Assembly: GCF_051465645.1 (NCBI RefSeq)
Contig: NZ_CP195790.1
Location: 3,782,001 to 3,846,000, forward strand
DNA length: 64,000 nucleotides
Reading direction: 5' to 3'
Source of the DNA: Planctomicrobium sp051465645
GTDB taxonomy: Bacteria; Planctomycetota; Planctomycetia; Planctomycetales; Planctomycetaceae
The notes under the pieces were generated by a model that was not told the DNA's origin, made no database searches, and saw nothing but the letters and a program-made list of their open reading frames with translations. Positions within the stretch are counted from its first letter, which is position 1, and each line of letters begins with the position of its first letter. Below, in pieces: positions 44,278 to 52,402 of the stretch. The position numbers and the translations under genes were made by a program.

Positions 44278-46563
44278 CTACGCGGATTCATTAGCGACGA
44301 CCACTTCATCATGGTATCGGGAGTAGGCTCCGTTCTTCCCGTACTGATACTGGTAGGCGTATCCCTGATAAGCAGAGTACCGACTGCCGTATCGGGAATG
44401 CTCACCATTGATGCCGTTGACCACAACGCCGAGCAGGTTGGCGTTCACCATCATCAATGTCTCGTGAACCCGTTCCATTGGCCCCCGAGAATTTCGCCCA
44501 ACACGAGTCACCAGCACAACGCCATCGACCGCCGTCGCCACGGTAACTGGATCAGACACGGCCAAAACAGGCGGAGAGTCTACGATGATCATGTCGTACT
44601 GCTTCCGTAAGGCTTCCAGCATCAACGGGAACTCGGGAGCCAGCAACAATTCCGCAGGCGATTTACAACGTGGGCCGGTTGTTAGCAGATCCAGATTGGC
44701 GATCGAACTCGATTGAATTGTCTCGGCCAAATCATTCTTGCCGGTCACCACGGAAACGAGTCCAACATCATTAGGAACATTGAATAATTTGTGCACCCGA
44801 GCCCGGCGCAGATCACAATCGATCAGGAGACAGCGTTTCCCGGTGTGAGCAATGGTCGCTGCCAGGTTGCTACTGAGCGTCGATTTTCCGTCTCCCGGAT
44901 TGGCACTTGTCACCTGAATAATCTGGTGACTTCCAGACATCCCCAACATGATGGCGGTACGGATATTTCGGTAGCTTTCCGTGATCCCGGAATTCGGGCG
45001 ATGAATCGAAACGAGTGACGGATCAAGAGAAGACTCTTTTTTCGCTGCTTTCAATCGAACGTGACCCGACTCTGGAACGTGCCCGATCACTGGAATTCCA
45101 AGATGCCGGGAAATTTCGGCTGGGGACCGATAACTCCGGTCTGACATCTCGATCAGCACACTCAGGAGCCCACCGACGACGAGACCACCGATTCCGCCCA
45201 ACAGCAGATTCTTGATCAGATCAGGTGAGACCTTCTGACCAGTCTGCGGATGAACAATCGGTTCTGCGGAAACTGATCCGGAATCTTTCGTCAGTTCAAC
45301 CGATTGCAGTTTCGTCAGGACTGTATCAAAGAGTTGCTTTGATCGGCTCAAGTCGTCACGCAACGCACGATTCTGATTCTCTTCCATCGACAGTCGCTTA
45401 GATGCAGCCTCTTCCAGAATAAAGAGGCTGTTGAGCTGATCGATCTTCCTGTCATGGGTGACAATTTCGTGCTTCAATGAATCCAGATAGACATTCAGAA
45501 GATCCGGCCGCTGATCACGGTATTCCCCATCAAGTGCCGAAACCTGCGGTTCCACCAGTGCCCTGGTGACTTCAATCTTCTTCTGAATTTCCTTCACTTT
45601 GGGATGCCCTGGCCCAAATCGTTCCAACAGCAACTGCTCATCCAGCAACAACGGCATCAACTGTTGAGACAATGATCTCGAAGAGGAACTGGCGAGCGAG
45701 TCTTTGTCGTCTCGATCCAGTTGATCGATCATCAGAAAAATGGCTTCCCGATTTTCCCCTTTACGAATCAATGCCTGCACAGAATCAAGCTGAGAGACAA
45801 GCATCGTTCTTTCGAGCATGATCTTCGCTCGCTGAAATTCAATCCCGGACAAGCGATCTGCATGGATGTTCTTGCCGGTGTCTCCGGCCCAGAGCAACGA
45901 GGCTTCGTTGCGGAACTTGGCGTATTCCGTTTCTTTATCCGCGAGTGTGCGACTGAGTTCGTCTTTCGCCTCGGTAATCAACTCCAATGTGCGTCGCGAT
46001 GAGGTGTCGTGGCTCTCGTGGAGATAATCGATATAGGCCATCAAAATGCTATTGAGAATAACTCGACAGTCATCAGGATTACTCCCCTGATATCGCAAAT
46101 CGAGAATTTCCTTACTGTCATCGCTCCGCATCACCTTGAGCCCTGACGTAATCACCGAGTTCGGATTCTCTTTGAGTGTCGGGAGCTGCGAAAGTCGTCC
46201 CAGCTGTATTGCCCGTTCAATAATCATCGGGGATTTCATCAGAACCAGATGCGTATCGATCGGATTCCGAGACGCAATAATGTCCTGAAGTCCATCGATC
46301 TTCAGAACTGGATCTGACTGAATCAACCGGATTCTGGCATTTGAAGCGAAGATGGGTTGGGTATCTTTATACTGGAGGTAACCTAATCCTCCGCCGACTG
46401 CGAGAAAGAAAACCAGCAGAATCTTATGTCCCAGGACCGCCTGAATCAGATTCAATTCCGTCCCGCTGTCACCAGAGTCACTCTGATTTTCGCGAACTCT
46501 GGGTGCTTCAGCAGCAAACGAGTTCAGGTCGCTTCGGCTATTCTGTGTTGGCCGCAGTTCCAT
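44278..46563 (-). CDS. Polysaccharide co-polymerase / BY-kinase (Wzc-like)
   Basis: 761 residues from ATG 46563. An N-terminal membrane span (about 50-70) and a Wzz-type chain-length domain with a long coiled-coil loop (to about 440) are followed by a second span near 455-475 (IGGLVVGGLLSVLIEM). The cytosolic tyrosine autokinase has Walker A SANPGDGKST near 550, DCDLRRARVHKLFN and Walker B IIVDSPPVLAVSD. A C-terminal tyrosine cluster (YGSRYSAYQGYAYQYQYG) is the autophosphorylation site. It controls chain length and export with the Wza-like protein encoded upstream at 48289. Confidence 0.92.
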   Translation of the reverse strand: MELRPTQNSRSDLNSFAAEAPRVRENQSDSGDSGTELNLIQAVLGHKILLVFFLAVGGGLGYLQYKDTQPIFASNARIRLIQSDPVLKIDGLQDIIASRNPIDTHLVLMKSPMIIERAIQLGRLSQLPTLKENPNSVITSGLKVMRSDDSKEILDLRYQGSNPDDCRVILNSILMAYIDYLHESHDTSSRRTLELITEAKDELSRTLADKETEYAKFRNEASLLWAGDTGKNIHADRLSGIEFQRAKIMLERTMLVSQLDSVQALIRKGENREAIFLMIDQLDRDDKDSLASSSSRSLSQQLMPLLLDEQLLLERFGPGHPKVKEIQKKIEVTRALVEPQVSALDGEYRDQRPDLLNVYLDSLKHEIVTHDRKIDQLNSLFILEEAASKRLSMEENQNRALRDDLSRSKQLFDTVLTKLQSVELTKDSGSVSAEPIVHPQTGQKVSPDLIKNLLLGGIGGLVVGGLLSVLIEMSDRSYRSPAEISRHLGIPVIGHVPESGHVRLKAAKKESSLDPSLVSIHRPNSGITESYRNIRTAIMLGMSGSHQIIQVTSANPGDGKSTLSSNLAATIAHTGKRCLLIDCDLRRARVHKLFNVPNDVGLVSVVTGKNDLAETIQSSSIANLDLLTTGPRCKSPAELLLAPEFPLMLEALRKQYDMIIVDSPPVLAVSDPVTVATAVDGVVLVTRVGRNSRGPMERVHETLMMVNANLLGVVVNGINGEHSRYGSRYSAYQGYAYQYQYGKNGAYSRYHDEVVVANESA

Positions 46564-46668
46564 ACTCGTATGTCCTCTTACTTTAAATAAACTTGAGCAG
46601 CGATATCTGGGAATAAATGGCAAGCAGATCAACACGATCAGCGAAGCTCGGCAGCTAAGCGATTCGGT

Positions 46669-48171
46669 CTACTTCTTCGCGACGGAATATGCCCACGATC
46701 CTTGCTTGTCGTGGAGGCAATCCAGTGCGATTGCTGCAGCAAATCTCACATCCTGATTTCCGAAATCAGCCGCGTTCTGAAGTTCCTCGAGAGCGACTCC
46801 CCCGTAACTTCCGAATCCGCCCAGACTGAGACAGGCCGCAACACTGACGTGAATGTCTTCGTCCTGAATGGCAGACTTCAACGCCGTCGCAGCTTCGACT
46901 TGGAAGACTCCGGTTGCGTTCCCTAACAAGGTTGCGGCGCCCCAGCGAACCTGTTGCTCATTGCTTGCAAGAGCCGCCTTCAACACATTGATCGATTGCA
47001 AATCGGCCGGCGAGACCTTCATCAACGCCTCGCTGGCATACAGACTCGGCACTCCATGTGTCCCGTCTCGCAACTCAACAAGATCTGGTGTCGCTGCGGC
47101 CGCACCTGTTCCGATCTCTCCGATGAGATAGATCGCAAGGCAGCATACAGATTCATTCTTCTCGCTCAGACAGTCACGCAGAATCCGAAGTGAAACTTCA
47201 TCGTCACCGGTGATCGCTCGAAATGCCCAGGCAGCATGAATGCGAACTAAGATGTCCTCATCAGCAAGTCGACCCCGAATCGCATCAAGAACGACTGGAG
47301 AATTCACTTTCAATTCCGCCGCCTCACACAATGCCTCAACTTGCTCAGTCCGTGATGAACTGTCCATTCGCTGTTCCAGATTCAGCAGTAACAATGAATC
47401 ACCGTTACTCTGACGTCGGAGACCGGTCGCTTTCAGATCAGAGAAGAGTGGCTCTGCAACGGCTGTTTCCCCGTGACGCTCAGAAGATTTCGGATTGAAC
47501 TTCTTCCACCGTCCTTCATCTGCTTCTGAAGTCTCTTCCGGTGAGTATGTCACTGGCTGAAGCGGCTTCGTTGCTTTCGAATCCGCTTGCTCAGAGACAC
47601 TCTCTCTTCGACCGTTTGTCTTCTGTTCGTTCTCACTGACCGCAGCAGAGACCTGACGCAACTCGGATGTCGCATTGAGTGAGTTTGTCTCTGGGCCAGC
47701 AGCCTCAATTGTTCCGGCAAACTGCAGATAGTTTTCTGCAGGACTGACAGGGCGCAGGAGTGCGGCCGCTTTCAACTCTGCGTCGATACTCTTCTGTGAG
47801 TTATCTGGAACCGCCGACGTCGGGACAGGTCCTCTGATCATCGCATTCGTATTTCGACCGGATGACGAACGGCTCGCATAGACATGCCGCGGATCATTTA
47901 TCATGGAAGATGGCAGCCCGGTGCGTTCAGCAAGCAGCTGTCGACGTTCCTGAGCTTCCCGATGATTCGGTTGTTGAATCAGCAGATGGTCGTAGATCCG
48001 GAGTGCAGCCTGACTCTGACCTTTTTTGTCATACTCTTCTGCAATCGCAAGCAGTCGTTGCGTCCGTTCAACAGGTGTCTGTGTCGAAACAATTGCAGGG
48101 GCGGTTGTGCACCCAACTGCCAGTGCGATCACACTCAATCCCAAGACAACGATTTTTCTCGTTTGCGCCAT
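46669..48171 (-). CDS. Lipoprotein with TPR-like start and C-terminal HEAT repeats
   Basis: 500 residues. The signal peptide ends in LAVGC (Cys 21), so it is probably a lipoprotein. Residues about 35-85 (RLLAIAEEYDKKGQSQAALR, YDHLLIQQPNHREAQERR) form a TPR-like pair. A polar linker follows, then about six HEAT repeats (about 265-490) such as VRIHAAWAFRAITGDDEVSL. It lies between the kinase and export genes on the same strand and so probably supports polysaccharide assembly, but this is inferred from position. Confidence 0.7.
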   Translation of the reverse strand: MAQTRKIVVLGLSVIALAVGCTTAPAIVSTQTPVERTQRLLAIAEEYDKKGQSQAALRIYDHLLIQQPNHREAQERRQLLAERTGLPSSMINDPRHVYASRSSSGRNTNAMIRGPVPTSAVPDNSQKSIDAELKAAALLRPVSPAENYLQFAGTIEAAGPETNSLNATSELRQVSAAVSENEQKTNGRRESVSEQADSKATKPLQPVTYSPEETSEADEGRWKKFNPKSSERHGETAVAEPLFSDLKATGLRRQSNGDSLLLLNLEQRMDSSSRTEQVEALCEAAELKVNSPVVLDAIRGRLADEDILVRIHAAWAFRAITGDDEVSLRILRDCLSEKNESVCCLAIYLIGEIGTGAAAATPDLVELRDGTHGVPSLYASEALMKVSPADLQSINVLKAALASNEQQVRWGAATLLGNATGVFQVEAATALKSAIQDEDIHVSVAACLSLGGFGSYGGVALEELQNAADFGNQDVRFAAAIALDCLHDKQGSWAYSVAKK

Positions 48172-48288
48172 TGTTCCCTCTGGGACAGTTGATCCCCAAA
48201 ATTACCGCACTACGGCTTCGTCGTTGATTGGTCTGCAGAGAATGTGATTCAACAATTGGTTACCCGGCGATGCACTACTTTCAATACA

Positions 48289-49656
48289 TCAATTACTGAA
48301 GAGCTCTCGGATTCCATACGTGAAGAACGTAAAGAGTCCGAAGTTCACCAGTTCTTCCTTACACTTATGACGCAGAATGATGGTGTCGCCGGATTGAACC
48401 AGGATCCGCTCACTCGGATCGGTAATCGCTTTATTGGCGTCGACGGCAATCACAATCTGCCCGTTACATGGTGTTTGACGAATGATGTACAACTGAGTTG
48501 GAGGTGCCCCTCCGATTGTGGCCAACGCGAAGTTTCCACCTCCGGCCCCTCGCGCGATCCCGCCGACTCCCTGTCCTGCGATCGACATCGCCCCGAGAAC
48601 ATCAAGGTCGTAATCCCGGGGAAGTGGAAATTGTCCCCCCGGCAAAAGTCCCCCGGTATAGAAGAACTCTGTCTCGCGGGATTCGATGTAGACAATGTCG
48701 CCATCTTCAAGAATGACATCTTCCGGTTTGAATTGCGGAGTCTGCCCTGGTGGCATTCTCAAAGGAATCCGCACCGTTGAAGGATCATCCGGCAGTGGAG
48801 GAGGGCACATGCAAGGGTCTTGATACGCCTGATAGAACTCACGTACGAATGCGTCGCGTTTCTCTGCATCGACCAAACGTCCGCGCTGAACGAGCACTTC
48901 ATCTTTTGCATTCAGGCCAGGTAAACCTCCCGTCGCCGCCAACGCATGTAATACGTCATTCTGATAGGCCTTCAGCTCGACCAGTTCACCTTTTCCGACT
49001 TGAGCAGATCCAGCAATCACACTGCGTCCGGCCCCCTGTTGGTCAAACCCGGACCGTTGCCGTTCGGCGTCTTCACGAATCACGATGACGTGGTAACGTC
49101 GTTCCCGCATCAACGTGACAGAAATCCGAGCCTGATCTGCCTTCAGAATCTGGAAGTCCTCAATGTAGGCTCGTCGCACAGCCTCTTCTGCCTGCGAGAC
49201 AGTCATCCCACGCACATTAATCGGGTGAATCAACGGCAAACTGATTGTCCCATCTTTTCGAACAGGCATCGGGTATCCGATCGACGGTGGGAGTTCGCTT
49301 CCTTTTTCTGGATTGTTGACCGGTGGCGGTTCTTCCGCGCTTCCCAGAACTCCATCAATGAACACCCCCAACATGTCTCCTGCATCAAGCAGATAGTTCC
49401 TGGGCGGATCCTGACGAAGTCGAGCAAGATTGATCTCCTGCCAGTTCGTCCGTGGCTGAGCGAGAAATGTTTCTGGGACCCGACGTGCCGGTACTCCGCT
49501 GATTGGTGAAATGACCGACGTACATCCACTCATCACAAACAGAGCCAACGTCAGAAGCACGCCGCTGAAACTGTGGAATGTCCACTTCGAAATAAGTTCG
49601 GTACCTGGGCAGTGACCGAAATGAAAGCGTTGTGTTGCAGGCAGTGAGTCGCTCAT
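48289..49656 (-). CDS. Polysaccharide export protein (Wza-like, SLBB domains)
   Basis: 455 residues. A long leader ends in a lipobox MSGC (Cys about 45). A PES domain with YLLDAGDMLGVFIDG and GTISLPLIHPINVRGMTVSQ is followed by SLBB-type repeats (VELKAYQNDVLHALAATGGL, VLVQSGDTIIL). It would form the outer-membrane channel through which the polymer leaves, in contact with the Wzc-like protein. On the same strand as the HEAT lipoprotein and the 49718 gene, forming a minus-strand export operon. Confidence 0.9.
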   Translation of the reverse strand: MSDSLPATQRFHFGHCPGTELISKWTFHSFSGVLLTLALFVMSGCTSVISPISGVPARRVPETFLAQPRTNWQEINLARLRQDPPRNYLLDAGDMLGVFIDGVLGSAEEPPPVNNPEKGSELPPSIGYPMPVRKDGTISLPLIHPINVRGMTVSQAEEAVRRAYIEDFQILKADQARISVTLMRERRYHVIVIREDAERQRSGFDQQGAGRSVIAGSAQVGKGELVELKAYQNDVLHALAATGGLPGLNAKDEVLVQRGRLVDAEKRDAFVREFYQAYQDPCMCPPPLPDDPSTVRIPLRMPPGQTPQFKPEDVILEDGDIVYIESRETEFFYTGGLLPGGQFPLPRDYDLDVLGAMSIAGQGVGGIARGAGGGNFALATIGGAPPTQLYIIRQTPCNGQIVIAVDANKAITDPSERILVQSGDTIILRHKCKEELVNFGLFTFFTYGIRELFSN

Positions 49657-49717
49657 TACTTAAGCCTCATTGGTGAATTTCGATGAGCCGTCGTTCAAAT
49701 TTCAAGTTGACCTCGAA

Positions 49718-50413
49718 TCACTCCGAAGGGTCAGGGATGAAGAGAAGTCTGGCTTTCGTATTCATGTCAGACTGAGGCAGTAAAGCCGCAGGAATTTCTG
49801 GAATCGGATTGATCGGGCCCACTGGTTCGAGTGTCGATGGCCCATTTTGATCAGCGTGACCTGGAGCACTTGTTGGATTCAAATTGTCGAACAAGAAGGA
49901 CTCTTGCGGATGGTGCGTTGGCGGACAGCTTGGACAATTCGCGCTGGAATTCGCATGTATTGAAGTCGGCAGTCGAGTAGAGCGAGAGTTTCCAGTTTCA
50001 AATGCTGCCTGTACCCCTTCTGGGTAACCTTGAAAATACGCTTGAATTTTGAGCTGCCCGTCCTCAGTCTCGTAGCACGATTTCCAGTACTTTCTGGGAG
50101 GAATCGCAGGCAGGCATCCTTGACCACCGCTGGCAACATTCATGAACCCGTCAATGAATCCATCCTTGAAGTAGCAACGATGCGGATCATCTGGCGGACA
50201 GAGATGGACGTAATGCTTCCATTCACGATGTGCCGCCATCTTGATATGAATCGACTGGCACGCTTCATCGAGTGGTTCACAGTATTGAATCTGATGCTGA
50301 ATTCCCTGTTGGATCTGACAACCAGAGAACCACAAAGCGCACACAAGCATTCCTGACAACAAAGCTGTCACACGCTGCGATGCATGAAAGACCTCAGGCG
50401 GATTGCTCGTCAT
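49718..50413 (-). CDS. Putative lipoprotein of the polysaccharide export operon
   Basis: 231 residues. The leader ends in WFSGC (Cys about 32). The core (about 50-145) has YFKDGFIDGFMNVASGGQGC and AIPPRKYWKSCYET, then YFQGYPEGVQAAFE, features I recognise from planctomycete polysaccharide-locus proteins of unknown function. Six or more cysteines suggest periplasmic disulfides. A Pro/Asn-rich tail follows. It is the first gene of the minus-strand operon, 61 bases before the Wza-like gene. Confidence 0.65.
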   Translation of the reverse strand: MTSNPPEVFHASQRVTALLSGMLVCALWFSGCQIQQGIQHQIQYCEPLDEACQSIHIKMAAHREWKHYVHLCPPDDPHRCYFKDGFIDGFMNVASGGQGCLPAIPPRKYWKSCYETEDGQLKIQAYFQGYPEGVQAAFETGNSRSTRLPTSIHANSSANCPSCPPTHHPQESFLFDNLNPTSAPGHADQNGPSTLEPVGPINPIPEIPAALLPQSDMNTKARLLFIPDPSE

Positions 50414-51097
50414 TTCACATCCTTGTCGCGAAGCGTTCTGTCAGTGGACCATCCTTGGCCAGAGACAATCAATGAGTCGCTCTGTCACTGACAATTCGTA
50501 TTGAGGATTCAGTGCAATTGTCGGCCAACCGGTCGCCATCGCCGCGAAACTCACTACAAACAGATCTATCGTCAAAACACCTTCGTGTCTCTACGACCGA
50601 ATGAAGAAGCGATAACACTACGGGGGATACACGCACGTAGCCGGAGAAACACTTACTCAACAAGAGAGAACGTCCAGCGCCAACACTTGGGACACGCAAG
50701 CACCACGACACCCACGCATGCACACGTGATTACACTGCACCCGAACCCAAGAGCGAAACCGATCGCATCAAAGTGCGATCTCCCCTCAAGTTGTCGACTG
50801 CGGGATTCGATGAAGAATCAATCTAGAGCGAACGTGCAACCGGAATGGGAACGCGCTGAACACCTCGCCAATGAGCTTGCGGAACAACACTCAACTACGG
50901 GAGTTTTCCACCACACATTGATCGCAGATTCCACAGGATCAGCTCTTGTTGCGTATCTTTTCCAAGCAACATCTCATTCGTAAGTTTCGCACATTGTCGC
51001 CCCCATAAAGACAGCGTACGTTATGAACGTCAACAACCGCAGTGACCAAAAGCGGCCACGCGATATCAGCAGTCTTAGCACTCTATGGAGCACGGCG
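50414..51097. other. Divergent promoter region of the polysaccharide locus
   Basis: About 680 bases between the minus-strand export operon and the plus-strand synthesis genes. A plus-strand frame of about 160 codons at 50501-50983 has no ribosome site and an unlikely composition (Arg/His/Thr-rich), so it is not called. Promoters in both directions are expected here. Confidence 0.4.
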
Positions 51098-52279
51098 ATG
51101 GGCAAGAATAAACACCGACCCTATCGAGCCCTGTCCAGATGTGTCTTCACCTGGGCAGCCATCTTGAATGTTGGAGTTGGCCCGATCGTCACCGCGAGCG
51201 AACCGGCTCCAGTTGCTCCCGTAAGTAAGCTGCAACCGATCCCTGAGCTGCACTCACCAGCCTCTCCCTGGCAAACGCAACTCACGTCGGACGGATCACT
51301 GAGTCTTCAACTCTTTGCAAGCTCTAAAGACCGGTCGAGCTATCAGCCTGCCCCGGCAATGCCCGCTGTCCTGATGCGAGAATCGAGTGTTGCCGCAGCA
51401 GGCCGTTCGAACAGCTCCGGGACAACGACCTTCTCGCGACTCCGTGAGGGACCTCACTCCTTCATCGCCGTTGGCCCCAGCGGATTCTGTTCCGTTGGAC
51501 TGCTGCTCGCTCAGCCGAAAATGGCCGATTCCGGAGGGACGCTGAACATCCCGGAGATTGCACTCGTTCCTGTTACCGATGCCCCGGTCATTCGAGAATT
51601 ACTTTCGTCACCAGCGATGTCGAAGACAACACCGATCGGCAATTTGATCTCCGATGTTGAGCTGAATGGCGCGTCCAGCAATCAGATTCCACAGTTTGTT
51701 CTGCAGTCCGATGGCATCATTCAAGGGCGGCTCTGCAGAGTTGAGCGTGCTGGCGTCAGAGCAATTCCAGATCTGAACATTGCCTTTATTCGCAACCAAA
51801 GCGTGGTTGCAAAGGCGACATCAGACGACCAAGGGGTCTTCCGCTGCTCGTCTCCATCAATTCAACTGGGGCCGATCAGCTTCGTTGCTTATGGATCTCA
51901 AGGATTTGCCGTAATCGGAGCCGAGATCATCAGCGCTGCTGAAGCGACGAATCATGGCCTCCTTCCGGACGGAACAATTCAAGTTGTATTTCAACCAGCA
52001 AGCCTCGCATTCCAGCACAACATCATGCTCGCTGACCTGAGTTCCTTTAGTGTCTTCTTCCATTCGATCGCACCGTTCGGAGGAGTTCCGCCCGCATTTG
52101 TAGCACCGGAAGTGAGTGCTGCCAGTGGCGGAGGAGGTGCTGGCGGTGGTGCGGCCGGCGCAGGCGGCGGAGCAGGTGGTGCATTCGGGTTGGCCGGATT
52201 AGCAGCAGGAATAACAGCAGCAGTCGTTGCAACGTCGAACGATGACTCTCCCCCCCCAGCAAGCCCGGCGACACCTTAG
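51098..52279 (+). CDS. Secreted protein with a Gly-rich membrane tail
   Basis: 393 residues from ATG 51098, with GGAG 7 bases upstream; the frame is open from 51023. A signal peptide (about 15-34, CVFTWAAILNVGVGPIVTAS) precedes two similar beta-rich units with LREGPHSFIAVGPSGFCSVG and SIQLGPISFVAYGSQGFAVI, possibly carboxypeptidase-regulatory-like folds. The end has a Gly/Ala-rich stretch and the hydrophobic GLAGLAAGITAAVVATSNDD. It is the first plus-strand gene of the locus, 123 bases before the polymerase; a surface or assembly role is likely but unknown. Confidence 0.6.
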   Translation: MGKNKHRPYRALSRCVFTWAAILNVGVGPIVTASEPAPVAPVSKLQPIPELHSPASPWQTQLTSDGSLSLQLFASSKDRSSYQPAPAMPAVLMRESSVAAAGRSNSSGTTTFSRLREGPHSFIAVGPSGFCSVGLLLAQPKMADSGGTLNIPEIALVPVTDAPVIRELLSSPAMSKTTPIGNLISDVELNGASSNQIPQFVLQSDGIIQGRLCRVERAGVRAIPDLNIAFIRNQSVVAKATSDDQGVFRCSSPSIQLGPISFVAYGSQGFAVIGAEIISAAEATNHGLLPDGTIQVVFQPASLAFQHNIMLADLSSFSVFFHSIAPFGGVPPAFVAPEVSAASGGGGAGGGAAGAGGGAGGAFGLAGLAAGITAAVVATSNDDSPPPASPATP

Positions 52280-52402
52280 TTATTCATTCTGAGATGTGAA
52301 GCCGAAACTGGCGGAATCCTCTTAACAGCTTCAGCGACATTCAACAGGAAACGACAACTTCAGAAAACGCTCCACCGACCAGTTCACTGCCTGGGCCTGA
52401 CA

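Noticed and set aside
50501..50983. 160-codon plus frame in the divergent polysaccharide promoter region
   Set aside because: No ribosome site, no family, composition unlike the neighbours.
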